Origin: Fabrea salina
Lineage: Eukaryota > Ciliophora > Heterotrichea > Heterotrichida > Fabreidae
DNA length: 64,000 bases
Direction: 5' to 3'
NCBI GenBank assembly: GCA_022984795.1
Contig: JALIHJ010000013.1
Span: 186,001-250,000, forward strand
The translations under genes were made by a program, and so were the position numbers. Below, in pieces: positions 18,487 through 28,102 of the stretch. Positions within the stretch are counted from its first letter, which is position 1. Each line of letters starts with the position of its first letter. The notes beneath the pieces were generated by a model that searched no databases, was not told the DNA's origin, and was given only the letters and a program-made list of their open reading frames with translations.

Positions 18487-21132
18487 TTAAAATAAAGAAA
18501 AATCCAAACCTTTGCTTTCTAATAGCTCTGACCAACTCCCAATCAGCAGTAAGGCTTTCATGATTCTTTCAGACTTGTCAGAGTGCATGCCTCCAAGTAA
18601 CTCCAAAAATGGAATCTTTTCAGTTTGCTGGGAATTTTCCTTGAGTCTTTTAGGAGTTATGTTTTTGGCTTTGAAGTTTCTGAATGCACGTTGTATCTTG
18701 ATTGCAGATTCTTCTTGGAGTTTGTGGAATTCTCTGATGTGGAGTTGCTTTTTATACTCTTGGGGTTGCTCAAGCATGTTTTGAATAACTCGAATTAGGC
18801 TTGGGTCTATTTGGCTTATGGAGTGCTTAGCAGCTTCTTTTTTATCACTAACTTTTACAAATCTAGTTTCTAGAGTTTGTTCAGAGAACTCTTCTACTTG
18901 GTTTTTTCCGTCAAAAGAAACGAAGTTCGACTCATGGGGGTGCCTAGTAAAAGACTTTTCTTGGTCAGACTGCAAAGCAGACATTAAGGTGTTTTCTGAG
19001 TAGTACTCTGCTTCGTGTTGTATTTTGCTCATTGAAATGTCAGAGTAGTCTTGGGCTTCTTTGTTTTCAAAGGACATGTTTTCAGGGGACTCTGGTGGGT
19101 TTTCCGACTTGAAAGGAGGAGACGAAGGAGGGGGTTGAGTAGGTACAGCTGTAATTTCTTCACTGGTTTCAGGGATTTCTTCAGCATCAAAGTCCTTAGA
19201 GAGTTTTGCTTCTATGGACCTTTGCAAGTGCAAAGAGTCGTGTGGAGTGCGTGGAGTGCCTTCTCCTGAAAAGTTTTCTTGGGCTAACTGGTAACTGCGG
19301 CTTTGGTTAGAAGTTCGTGAAGGGGAATCATAAATGTTGGTTGACGACTCCCTCATTGGAGGGGGCGATGGCTTTGAAAACAAGTTTTGCCAGTCCATTG
19401 ACTTTTTTAAGGAACTCCCAAGTGAAGGAGTGTACTGAGACTTTTCTTGGTACTCTTCTTGATCTGTTTGGCTGAGGTAAAGTTCGTTGATAAGGTTTTG
19501 GACTGTTTTGGGGGAGTAGGAGGGTTGCTTGGAGTACTCAGAGTCAAGGTCAGCGTTTATTTGAGGAGTTTCTGACTCGTAAGGATTGATGAACTGACCA
19601 GGGTGCATAGGAGGTCCTTCAGTAGGTTTTGGAGTTGTGGGTTGCATCAATAAGTCCTGAGTTTCAGGAAGGTCCTCTCCGTGGAACATGGCTATTTCTT
19701 GTTGGTACTCGCGTTTAGACTCTGAGTCCATTTCAACAAAAGTGTTTTTTTCACTAAAGAACTCCAAAGAGTTTTCTAGGTTTGTCACAAGTTGTTTTTC
19801 GTTGCGGACTTCAGCACTTAGAGGTCTCTCTGAAGCTTCTGAGCTGGGAACTTGTTTAGGTGGTCTTTTGCCTCCAACAGGGATTCTGGACCTTTGTTCT
19901 TTAAGTATGGGTTTTGGAGGGCTTTTTTGGTAACTGCTGCCTACAAAGTTCTTAAGTAGTTGCTTACTTGCAGACTGTTTAGAGCTTTCAGGCGAAAGTT
20001 CTTTGGGAGACAAAGGTTTTTCTTCACCAGAAGTTTTAGGGTATTCCCAGAGGGGTTTTTTTCTAGATTCAGACTTGTTTAGGTAGTTAGGTTGTTTTTC
20101 AGGGCTTTTTCTAGAGTTCCTTTCTGCGTAAGAGTACTGTTTGGAAGCAGAGCTAGTGTCTTCTTTGTAACTAGTGTTTCTTTTAGGAGGACTTCTGCGG
20201 GCAGTAACTTCTCTTTTGCTGATGGGTTTTGACTTAAGTTCTTCTGGGTCCACAGAAAAGTGGCAGATGAACTCTCCAGAGCCTCTGGACTTCTGGGGAC
20301 TTGGAGCTTTGGGGCACTTGCTGTCCTTTTGGATCTGGGAAATGATTTCTTTGCTAGAAATAACAGGTTCACTGTTGTTGTGAGACAGTTCTTCGCACTC
20401 TTCAGGAATGAGTTCTCCGCTTTTGCTGTTCCTCAACATGGTTCTATAGAAGCCTTTTTGTCTGTTGGAGTATTCTGCTCTGCGAGTAACTACTCTGGTC
20501 CTTTCTTCTTCTTTTATGTAGTACTCTGCAGTGGAGTTCCTAACTGGACTCTGACTGTAGAGTCTTTTTTCTTCGTAGTTCAAAGGAGTCAAACCCACTT
20601 TTTGAGGTGGAGAAAACTCTTTGTACAGGACTTCTTTTTGGTCACCTCCGTTTTGGTACTTAAAAGGTTTTTCGAAGTCTAGGTCGAAGTCGTTAGTAGA
20701 CTCTATAAGTTTAAAATTCTTGAGTGTTCTTGAAGGAGAACTGTAAGGAGAGGCAGAGTTGCAAGAAATAATTCGAGTGTAGGCTCCCGAATCAGGGTCT
20801 TTGAGGCTAGACAAAGGGACTTTGTGGGAAGGACAAATTCTTGGAGGAGAACAGTGGTAAGTGTAACAAGCTTCTTCGATTGCACGGGTGCCGCACACAG
20901 AGCAGCCCATAACAAACTCGTAGTTGCCTTGGGAGTTTCTGGACTTGGTGCCTGAAAGGTACCTGGGACTCATTGACACCGTCCGAGTTTTTTGAGGAGA
21001 ATCCTGCGTCAAGGACTGGGAACGGAAACTGCAGGTTTCTCGGGAGAACCCTGACTCTGGCAAGTAGTGCTTGGTGAAGTGCTTTCTGAACCACTTAGAG
21101 AGTGATCTATGCGGAGAGGTTTCTTTGCTCAT
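18487..21132 (-). CDS. Long disordered IQ-motif protein with N-terminal Cys/His cluster
   Basis: The 881-aa protein is mostly Ser, Pro, Glu and Lys with many SP and PxxP sites, so it is probably disordered and phosphorylated. Near the N-terminus, C77, C80, C89, C94, C100 and H103 cluster (GCSVCG...CPSH), suggesting a small zinc site. Near the C-terminus an IQ motif (ESAIKIQRAFRNFKAKN, about 808-824) predicts calmodulin or centrin binding, followed by a short hydrophobic helix. I recognise no family. A cortical or cytoskeletal scaffold is a reasonable guess for a ciliate. Confidence 0.75.
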   Translation of the reverse strand: MSKETSPHRSLSKWFRKHFTKHYLPESGFSRETCSFRSQSLTQDSPQKTRTVSMSPRYLSGTKSRNSQGNYEFVMGCSVCGTRAIEEACYTYHCSPPRICPSHKVPLSSLKDPDSGAYTRIISCNSASPYSSPSRTLKNFKLIESTNDFDLDFEKPFKYQNGGDQKEVLYKEFSPPQKVGLTPLNYEEKRLYSQSPVRNSTAEYYIKEEERTRVVTRRAEYSNRQKGFYRTMLRNSKSGELIPEECEELSHNNSEPVISSKEIISQIQKDSKCPKAPSPQKSRGSGEFICHFSVDPEELKSKPISKREVTARRSPPKRNTSYKEDTSSASKQYSYAERNSRKSPEKQPNYLNKSESRKKPLWEYPKTSGEEKPLSPKELSPESSKQSASKQLLKNFVGSSYQKSPPKPILKEQRSRIPVGGKRPPKQVPSSEASERPLSAEVRNEKQLVTNLENSLEFFSEKNTFVEMDSESKREYQQEIAMFHGEDLPETQDLLMQPTTPKPTEGPPMHPGQFINPYESETPQINADLDSEYSKQPSYSPKTVQNLINELYLSQTDQEEYQEKSQYTPSLGSSLKKSMDWQNLFSKPSPPPMRESSTNIYDSPSRTSNQSRSYQLAQENFSGEGTPRTPHDSLHLQRSIEAKLSKDFDAEEIPETSEEITAVPTQPPPSSPPFKSENPPESPENMSFENKEAQDYSDISMSKIQHEAEYYSENTLMSALQSDQEKSFTRHPHESNFVSFDGKNQVEEFSEQTLETRFVKVSDKKEAAKHSISQIDPSLIRVIQNMLEQPQEYKKQLHIREFHKLQEESAIKIQRAFRNFKAKNITPKRLKENSQQTEKIPFLELLGGMHSDKSERIMKALLLIGSWSELLESKGLDFSLF

Positions 21133-21166
21133 TATTAACGTACTTTAATTATTTCATATTAGTTAA

Positions 21167-21904
21167 ATGACAAGCGCCTATAAGTACACAGTATCGCTTT
21201 GTTTGACAGGGCTGCTTTGGGCAGCAGCAAACTTTACTTGGGAAGTGCCTTCTGAAGCAGTGTTTCCTGTGCACTGTATATACTACATTTCGACCTTCTA
21301 CCTAACATTTCCAAAAGCAGGGGTTCTGAGAAGTTTCTTCATTACGTTAGGAATATGCTTGGGGGACTTGTTTTTGACTTGCTCAGTACTGGACTTTTCT
21401 GGGAACTTTTCATTTCTGGTGCTGCAGTACTTTCTGATCTATTCTTGTTTTTTGATTCTCAATACCCGCGAAATTTATTCAGCGCTTAAAAATGAAGCAC
21501 TAAGAACTACTTTGTTTGCAGGGGAAGCTTTGTGGAGGGCCAACTTTTTAGTTTGGAGTATTGCTAGTTTGGTGGCTAGCCTTGGAGGAATTTCTTACGA
21601 AAGTGTTTTAGTAGGTATCTGTATAGGTGCGCTAAAGGTTGCAGTGGCTCCTATGGTGTACTTGTTAGACTCTTTTTTTTGCTTGGACATTCCAGTTAGG
21701 GACATTTCACTCAAAGGACTCAAAGACTACGTGAAGCAAGGCGTAGTAGTGTCTATAGCTAGTTTAGTGTTGGCGACTTACACAGGAAACATCCAAGTTC
21801 CAGGGCTAATTGGGAAGACTTACGCAAACATCTTTGCAAGCCTTTACTTTATGATGTGGTACGCAAAGGACTCTGCTGAGTATGGGGAGTTTTTTAGGCG
21901 TTAA
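21167..21904 (+). CDS. Multi-pass membrane protein of unknown family
   Basis: The 245-aa protein has about six to seven hydrophobic helices, starting immediately at the N-terminus (YTVSLCLTGLLWAAANFTWEV) and ending with a short charged cytoplasmic tail (DSAEYGEFFRR). The layout is TRIC-channel-like in length and in the GAL..A...YLLD spacing of helix 5, but I see no motif that settles this. It is divergent from the IQ protein (34 bp apart) and convergent with tubulin cofactor E (5-bp gap). Confidence 0.7.
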   Translation: MTSAYKYTVSLCLTGLLWAAANFTWEVPSEAVFPVHCIYYISTFYLTFPKAGVLRSFFITLGICLGDLFLTCSVLDFSGNFSFLVLQYFLIYSCFLILNTREIYSALKNEALRTTLFAGEALWRANFLVWSIASLVASLGGISYESVLVGICIGALKVAVAPMVYLLDSFFCLDIPVRDISLKGLKDYVKQGVVVSIASLVLATYTGNIQVPGLIGKTYANIFASLYFMMWYAKDSAEYGEFFRR

Positions 21905-21909
21905 TGTTA

Positions 21910-23421
21910 TTAATTCAAGTCTTCTATCCAGACTTCAGCACCGTCTTTAAGCATGTAGTAGTCTAGGTCTTTAAGGTTGTCGTCTAAAGTTTCAGGCATT
22001 ATCACGTCCTTGCTTTCTCTGTAAGTAAGTTTGATTTCAGGAACTGGAATGCTAAAAAGCTTACTGCAAAGGCCTTTTAGAGCTCCTACGCTCATTGAAA
22101 GCGGAAGGTTCTTTTTGACTTCTTTGCCTGCAGAGGCTTTTGTCAAGGACCTTAGAAGCACCTCCACTGTTCCACTAGACACTGTTTGGTTTTCTAAGTT
22201 TTCTTGTTGCGAAACCACTCGCCCAGCTATTTCTGAGGGATCTCCGTGCTTTTCCACCAGGTCCTTCCACCTTTGGGACTGAGTGACTTCAGGGTTGTTG
22301 AAGTTGCTTCGCAAAAAGTACCTTTCAGAGTCAATTCTTTCTTGAGGTCTTACCATTGACCCATTTAGAGTTGTGAGTTCCCCAATCCTAGCAATGATCA
22401 TGAACCTGAACAAACTTACTTGCAAGTTGTTTTGGAGTTCTGGGTTGCCTGAGATTCTAAGTTCTTTGATTCTAGCTGGGAACTTTTCTAGTTCCTCTAC
22501 AGTGCGCCAGTCTTTAAGGCTGTTCTTTTCAACAGAAATGGCTTCTAGTTTAGCGAAACCTTCTGTGTAGTAGATGTGTTCTAGGTTGTTTGAGTTGAGT
22601 ATGAGCTTTTCAAGCGAGGGTAGCTGGGCACAGTTCTGGGCTACCATTTCCCAGGAACTAATTTTGTTGTCCTCCAAGTTAAGTAGTTTCAAGCTGGGAA
22701 AGTGCTCTGGAATCAAGTGCAGAACATTGCAGTTGTTTCTGAACAAGTGCAGTTCTTCAAGCCCCGGAAAACAAGGAAACACTCCCATAAGTTCTTCCCA
22801 CTTAAGGTCCATGCAGTTCAAAACCAAAACTTTCAAAGGGTGTGTGAAACTAGTTTCCAAAGGCAGTTCTAACCGGTTGTTGCCTAAACTAAGTGTGTGG
22901 AGTCCAGGTAATTCTTCTAAGACCCTAGCTACTTGATTCCACCCACACAACAAGTTCCTATCTAGTAGTAACTTCTGGCAACTTACAACGGCTCTTCCAA
23001 AGCCCTGGTCTATTTCTTTAACTAAGTACTCTTGCAAGTCTATTTCTTTTAAAGCTTCCAAGTTTTCTTGTCTCTGTTGTATTTTTTCAGTGCCTATTAG
23101 TTCGATTTCTTTGCGCATGTTGCGCACTGTAGGCACGTAAAGTTCTGAGGTGTCCTGTTCAGTTCTATCTGCGTACTTTTCAAGAATGGCAGTTCCAATA
23201 GTTCTGAAGAAAAGTTCTGAAAGGACTTCTTGCTTGAGGAAACTAGCGTGGCCTGGGTGCTTAGTAGTGAAGTACTGAGTTCCTTCTACTTCTCCAGAGT
23301 GCTTTCCTCGGGAAGGGTCGTCCCACTCCACACCTACCCAAATTCCTTGCTTTCCTTGGATTTCTCCTAAAAACCTTATTGTTCCGTAGAACCCTTTGTG
23401 GCAAATCCTTTCTCCCTCCAT
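21910..23421 (-). CDS. TBCE: Tubulin-folding cofactor E
   Basis: The 503-aa protein has an N-terminal CAP-Gly domain (residues 1-68: YGTIRFLGEIQGKQGIWVGVEWDDPSRGKHSGEVEGTQYF). LRRs span about 170-345, and a ubiquitin-like domain lies at the end (about 420-503). That order defines TBCE, which works with cofactors C and D in assembling and disassembling the alpha/beta-tubulin dimer. The usual CAP-Gly GKNDG motif is GKHSG here, a mild variant that also occurs in TBCE (GKHDG). Length is normal (about 520 aa in animals). Confidence 0.95.
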   Translation of the reverse strand: MEGERICHKGFYGTIRFLGEIQGKQGIWVGVEWDDPSRGKHSGEVEGTQYFTTKHPGHASFLKQEVLSELFFRTIGTAILEKYADRTEQDTSELYVPTVRNMRKEIELIGTEKIQQRQENLEALKEIDLQEYLVKEIDQGFGRAVVSCQKLLLDRNLLCGWNQVARVLEELPGLHTLSLGNNRLELPLETSFTHPLKVLVLNCMDLKWEELMGVFPCFPGLEELHLFRNNCNVLHLIPEHFPSLKLLNLEDNKISSWEMVAQNCAQLPSLEKLILNSNNLEHIYYTEGFAKLEAISVEKNSLKDWRTVEELEKFPARIKELRISGNPELQNNLQVSLFRFMIIARIGELTTLNGSMVRPQERIDSERYFLRSNFNNPEVTQSQRWKDLVEKHGDPSEIAGRVVSQQENLENQTVSSGTVEVLLRSLTKASAGKEVKKNLPLSMSVGALKGLCSKLFSIPVPEIKLTYRESKDVIMPETLDDNLKDLDYYMLKDGAEVWIEDLN

Positions 23422-23449
23422 TAAGCTTTATACAGTGTTGTAAATATAA

Positions 23450-23908
23450 ATGGAATTAAAAATTGGAAGAAAAGACAGCCAGGAGACTGCAAGGTTCAAT
23501 TCTCTTGAAGAACCTAAAGAAGCTATGCCTAGTCCTTCCAAACCACTTAATAAGAACCACGAACGTGAAATATCTTTCTCACCTTATTGTGAAAATAAAT
23601 TTTTTGTTCAGAGTGACATTGACTCTAGAAAGACTTTTTTCTCGCCTACAAAATTAAGACAAACTAAAAAACCCCAACTAAACCTAACAAGCTCCAAAAC
23701 AACCAGACAAAACTTTCCTGCACTTGGAGCTCTGTACAACTACCAACCTAAAAACCGCAGTATTTTAAAGCAAAACCGAAGCGGGTCTCTTCAAAGGTAC
23801 GTTTCTTCTAGAAAGATGCTTTACACCTACACTCCTAGGAAACTCCAAAAGTCTCCTTTGAGAAGAAAACTCTTAGTTACCTCTGACCTTAAACCCAAAC
23901 GTAATTAA
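23450..23908 (+). CDS. Basic Ser/Lys-rich protein of unknown function
   Basis: The 152-aa protein begins at ATAAATGG, has no predicted domain and is rich in Lys, Arg, Ser and Pro, ending in RRKLLVTSDLKPKRN. Its stop is 9 bp before the next gene on the same strand. Its composition resembles disordered microtubule- or nucleic-acid-binding segments. I do not recognise it. Confidence 0.6.
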   Translation: MELKIGRKDSQETARFNSLEEPKEAMPSPSKPLNKNHEREISFSPYCENKFFVQSDIDSRKTFFSPTKLRQTKKPQLNLTSSKTTRQNFPALGALYNYQPKNRSILKQNRSGSLQRYVSSRKMLYTYTPRKLQKSPLRRKLLVTSDLKPKRN

Positions 23909-23917
23909 TACTTAATA

Positions 23918-25864
23918 ATGGAAGAGTTACTGAAACTCCAAGAACTGAACCCAGACTTAACAGCTGTAAACCTTGAGTTCAGTGACATAGAAGACTTCAA
24001 TAAGATCCTTCCTTACCTAGCCCAGTTTCAAAACCTTAAAGAACTAATTCTTTTCGGAAACAAACTAGAAAGTCTCCCTGAAGACTTGTCGGCCCTTAAA
24101 AACTTAGAAGTCTTGGAAATTTCAAGCAACCAGTTTCAAAGCATGCAGAGCGTTATCCCAGGACTCTGCTCTCTTCCTAGTTTAAAAGAGTTAAGCATTA
24201 CTTTCCATACACGAGAAGACCAAACTACTTTGTTAAAAGCGTTACCTAGTCTTAGGCTGTTGAACGGAGCTTTAGTGCAAGACTTAGTTGGGGAGACTGC
24301 TTCTGAGTTCACAGAAGTTTCCTCGCTTTATGAAAAAGTCAAAACTTTATGGACCCAAATGGACTCTGAAATAACTGTGACAGAAGCCATGGACTTTGAA
24401 GAACACGTTAAAGTTCTTATGCAGAAGTTCTCTAAAATCCACAAAATAGGACCTGAACAAGAAAACTTCAATATCAAACTACTCAAGTCAAAACACGATG
24501 TGTATGGACTATTTCAAGACAAGTTAGTGGACTTAGTTTGCAAGCTGAACCCTGACTGTGGAAGACTCATCCAAGAAGTTAACTTGAACATGAGAGGGTT
24601 CTTTGAAGACTTAACTTCAGAAAGCCTAGACTTGTACTTGGAACTTGAACACAAGTTCCCTGAAAACCCTAAAATTTCTTCGGAGCACATTAAAAAGAAG
24701 TACCAAGAAGAAATAGATGAACTCAAACTAGAGTTAGAAGAAGCTTTGGAGGAAAACAAAAAGTACCTCGACTTTATCATCAAGCACTCTAAAGCCAGTG
24801 CTGACTCAGCAATTGGAGCCCAAGAAGACCGGCCTTTTAAAAAACCTAGTTTGTCAGCTTCCCAAAACATATCAATTTCCCAAGAAGTGCGCAATGAAGT
24901 TTCTCGCAACGAAACCTTACAAAGTTCCCGAGCTCTATCTCTAAGGCAACTCAAAGAAGTCATTGAAGAAATATACACTTCCAAAACTAAGTTTGACAAA
25001 AGGTGTGCAGACGGAATGCTGCCTCGTGAAACAATGGAACAGCACATGTACAACTTCCTCGATAAGAAATACGGACTTAAAAGAATCAAACTTGAGTGGG
25101 CAAATGCCATTATCCAAGCAATAAACAGGTTTGCAGGCGAGGACAACGACGTTGACGTGTTCCGCAAAATACTCAACAACGAGTGCGACGAGGAATTCAG
25201 ATTCGTGCAAAATCAAGTCAAGCAAACAGCAGCAGAGTTACTCAAACTCCACCTAAAAGGCAAAAACCCTTTGAAAACTAACGGGGACATAACTGCAATG
25301 GCCAACGAAAAGATGACTAGCTACTTAAGCGAAAGCGAATGGACTGAGATAGTCAAGTACATGTACAACGAAAACGACTCTACTCTGATCATATCAGTTA
25401 TAAAAGAAGTAATTGAGAACAAGAACTACCCCTCAGACCTTCCTACTCCTAAAGGCAAACTCACACGCGGAGAAGCGCTTCAACGCAGAGAAAAGGAAAA
25501 AGCTTTGCGTGGAAGAATTGCTTACTCAGACTTCCTTAAGATCTTACTTGACTTCCAACTAAAGGGCCACGAAAAGTTTTTGTCTGAATTTTTAACTGTA
25601 TTCAGAGAAGTTGACCAAGAAACCAAAGGAGCACTTAACGAAAAACAATTCAGAGAAATAGTCCAGAAAATGGACTTAGGCCTAGAAGAGTCAGACCTTA
25701 TGCGGCTGCTACAGATCGTCGACCCTTACGACAACCAACAAATTACTTTTTCTGAGTGCGTTGCGTTGTTTTCTACTGAAACTGTTGTTGTTGAGACTTC
25801 TGAAGGCAATGCCCAAGTTTCGTTTTTGCAGAAACTGTCCATTGGCGATAAACTTGAAAACTAA
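23918..25864 (+). CDS. LRR and EF-hand-like protein
   Basis: The 648-aa protein starts with LRRs (about residues 10-125: LKELILFGNKLESLPEDL, LEVLEISSNQFQSM). A central helical part with a coiled coil (about 250-290) follows, then a long helical domain. The end (about 570-640) has two EF-hand-like helix-loop-helix units (FREVDQETKGALNEKQF and LQIVDPYDNQQITFSEC). Their loops are imperfect, so calcium binding is uncertain. LRR plus EF-hand proteins are common in ciliate cortex and axonemes, but no exact orthologue is named. Its stop overlaps the stop of the convergent gene by sharing CTAA at 25861-25864. Confidence 0.75.
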   Translation: MEELLKLQELNPDLTAVNLEFSDIEDFNKILPYLAQFQNLKELILFGNKLESLPEDLSALKNLEVLEISSNQFQSMQSVIPGLCSLPSLKELSITFHTREDQTTLLKALPSLRLLNGALVQDLVGETASEFTEVSSLYEKVKTLWTQMDSEITVTEAMDFEEHVKVLMQKFSKIHKIGPEQENFNIKLLKSKHDVYGLFQDKLVDLVCKLNPDCGRLIQEVNLNMRGFFEDLTSESLDLYLELEHKFPENPKISSEHIKKKYQEEIDELKLELEEALEENKKYLDFIIKHSKASADSAIGAQEDRPFKKPSLSASQNISISQEVRNEVSRNETLQSSRALSLRQLKEVIEEIYTSKTKFDKRCADGMLPRETMEQHMYNFLDKKYGLKRIKLEWANAIIQAINRFAGEDNDVDVFRKILNNECDEEFRFVQNQVKQTAAELLKLHLKGKNPLKTNGDITAMANEKMTSYLSESEWTEIVKYMYNENDSTLIISVIKEVIENKNYPSDLPTPKGKLTRGEALQRREKEKALRGRIAYSDFLKILLDFQLKGHEKFLSEFLTVFREVDQETKGALNEKQFREIVQKMDLGLEESDLMRLLQIVDPYDNQQITFSECVALFSTETVVVETSEGNAQVSFLQKLSIGDKLEN

Positions 25865-28089
25865 AGGTTAAAGTTAATTCTATCAAGTATTTTATCCAAG
25901 GAGTCTCTGTACTTAAGGTGTCCAGAAGCCAACTCAGTTACGTCGTAGTTCTCAATACCTTCTACTTCGATGCTTTTAGATCCAATGGCTTTTTCTAGCT
26001 TAGACAGTCCGTACAGCACAGATAACACTTTGTCAGTTTTGCAGTAAGTATTTATGACTCTTCCTTTAGCTAGTTCTCTACACCTTTTCCAGTACTTAAG
26101 GTTCACTGGACACGCACCTCCCAGCAACACCACATCATGAACCATTTCGCTGCCTAGTTTCCAAAGTTCCCTTAAGCAGTAGTAAACCACTCTTGTTCCT
26201 AAGGAAAAAGCTATGAAGGAAACACTCCGGCAGCCTAAAGCTCCTGAGTGTATAAGGTTTGCTAGGGTCTTCCCTGTTACTTCAGCTTGTTTAGCGCTTT
26301 CTTTAAAAGGGTCGTTTTTAATGCTTTTGTAAAGGTGCAAAGCTGCCAGCGCAGGGTGGATTCTTGAAATTAAGTATCCTTTAGTAATGGTGTAAAAGTC
26401 TCTTTTAAGCAAGTCAGGGGAACTGGCATCCCACCTCAGAGCATAAGTGGTGCCTTGATGCATGTAACCACTGAGGTGTCTCCACTCCTGTCCCATCTCG
26501 TCCTCTTGGGAAAGCCACCCTGAGACAGCAATTGTAATATGGATACTTGGGTTAGGGTTTATGCACTCTAGAGTTAACCTAGTTATCTTAGCATGTTTTT
26601 CTTCATTAAACTTGTCAGCTACTTTCACAGAAAACTCTAAAAACTTTTTAATAGTCTTGTTTCTATTAGGGTTTTGCGAGTATTCAGAAACTCTAGAAAT
26701 CAGTTTGTTGCTTTTTTCGTTGGCTTCTTTTTCTTCGTTTTTAGAAACCAAATCTAGTTCAACAGCTTCTTTAGTTAAGTCCAAAACATCTTGGTCATTT
26801 ACCCAGTGTCCTTTAGTTTTTAAGGCATTTCCAATGTGCTGTTCTGTCTTTAGCACAAAAACCCACTCTGTTTTGCTTTTACTGACTTCTAAAAGGTCTT
26901 CATACCTTTTTTCAAAAGCAGTTTCTATAACCTTTCTTAACCACTCGCGTTCCCAAGCTGAGTATACTAGCTCTAAGTTGTGTTCAGAACTAAAAAACTG
27001 GTAAGTATTTGACATAACAAGTACCAAAGATATTAATGAAAACATTCTGTCGTGGCAGTCTGAGTTCCTAAGAAAGTATTCAGCAGAGGCTTCAGGTTCA
27101 ATTCTACTTTGAAGGGCTTGTTGTTTTTTAGACTCTTCTAAGTTGAGGAAGCCAAAAAAAGCTTCTAACTTAGAGTAATACTTAGCTGTTGGAGTAACTG
27201 GAACACAACACACTAACAAGTGCCAGATGCTTTCTCTGAGTTCCGTACTTAATCTTTGAGAGTCAAAAAGACTTAGCTCGCCAGTTTCCAGTTTATTTAG
27301 TGTTTCTTCACAAAAGCCCTCAAACATTGACTCTAAAGTGTTAAATCTGTCTTCTCTTACAAGTTGCCAGTTCTCTCTAAGTTTGCTTTGCAAGTCATTG
27401 TAGAACTCTTCAATCAGCACTGGTGAAAGCACTTGGTACTTAGAAGTAAACTCTTGCTTAACAGCTCCTTTGTACTTTTCTAAGTTCTTTTGGATCAAAG
27501 TGTACTCTTCTTTTAGGGTGGAGTGTTCTAGGTTTTGCAGTTCTTGAAGTGTTTTATTAAGGTGCAGAGTGTTAACTCCTTTCAGGGTTTCTTCAACTTC
27601 TCCGTAAAGTAAGGGTTGGTTTTTCTTAGCGCACTTTAAGACTTCGCTTTCGTACTTAGAAATGTATACTTCTAACTTTAGGTACTTATGCGCAGGGTGG
27701 TCAATAGGAACCATTAAGCAAGCGTAATCTCTGATAGCGCTAGTTCCCCTTTCACTAGACTCGTCAATAAGCTTCACAAAGCTAGTTGAGTCTGGTATGT
27801 TGCTTTTGAAAACTGTGAAGTCAGACCTCATAACATGCTCATCCACCAGTACTTGGAGTCTATTTTGGACTTCACTGATGTTTTGCTCAGTCAAAGTTGA
27901 CAAGTTAGCATCTTTTATAAGTGAAAAAACTTCTTCAAAAGTTTCGTCTGGAACCTGGATTTCTTGAAGAAGCTTTAAAGCCTGCTCACTCCATGAGTCC
28001 TCCAGAACACTTTGCTTCATAGGAAACTCTAGATGCTTGCCCCAGTTTCCGAGTTCTTTCAAAACCTTTTTAACTTGCTTGTTTGCCAT
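25861..28089 (-). CDS. DUF726/TMCO4-like alpha/beta hydrolase
   Basis: The C-terminal third of this 742-aa protein carries the DUF726 lipase-like fold: ITIAVSGWLSQEDEMGQEWRHL, YALRWDA, a nucleophile elbow FIAFSLGTRVVYYCLREL, and VVLLGGACPVN, with NTYCKTDKVLSVLY further on. The elbow (F-S-L-G within A-F-S-L-G-T) keeps the Ser. The N-terminal 450 residues are mostly helical. TMCO4 proteins usually have membrane segments between these parts; here the equivalent region is only weakly hydrophobic, so membrane attachment is doubtful. The substrate is not known for the family. Confidence 0.82.
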   Translation of the reverse strand: MANKQVKKVLKELGNWGKHLEFPMKQSVLEDSWSEQALKLLQEIQVPDETFEEVFSLIKDANLSTLTEQNISEVQNRLQVLVDEHVMRSDFTVFKSNIPDSTSFVKLIDESSERGTSAIRDYACLMVPIDHPAHKYLKLEVYISKYESEVLKCAKKNQPLLYGEVEETLKGVNTLHLNKTLQELQNLEHSTLKEEYTLIQKNLEKYKGAVKQEFTSKYQVLSPVLIEEFYNDLQSKLRENWQLVREDRFNTLESMFEGFCEETLNKLETGELSLFDSQRLSTELRESIWHLLVCCVPVTPTAKYYSKLEAFFGFLNLEESKKQQALQSRIEPEASAEYFLRNSDCHDRMFSLISLVLVMSNTYQFFSSEHNLELVYSAWEREWLRKVIETAFEKRYEDLLEVSKSKTEWVFVLKTEQHIGNALKTKGHWVNDQDVLDLTKEAVELDLVSKNEEKEANEKSNKLISRVSEYSQNPNRNKTIKKFLEFSVKVADKFNEEKHAKITRLTLECINPNPSIHITIAVSGWLSQEDEMGQEWRHLSGYMHQGTTYALRWDASSPDLLKRDFYTITKGYLISRIHPALAALHLYKSIKNDPFKESAKQAEVTGKTLANLIHSGALGCRSVSFIAFSLGTRVVYYCLRELWKLGSEMVHDVVLLGGACPVNLKYWKRCRELAKGRVINTYCKTDKVLSVLYGLSKLEKAIGSKSIEVEGIENYDVTELASGHLKYRDSLDKILDRINFNL

Positions 28090-28102
28090 TTTATTACAAC
28101 AA

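Noticed and set aside
21167-21904. TRIC-type cation channel
   Set aside because: Length and helix number fit, but I could not find a motif that decides it, so it is left as an unknown membrane protein.
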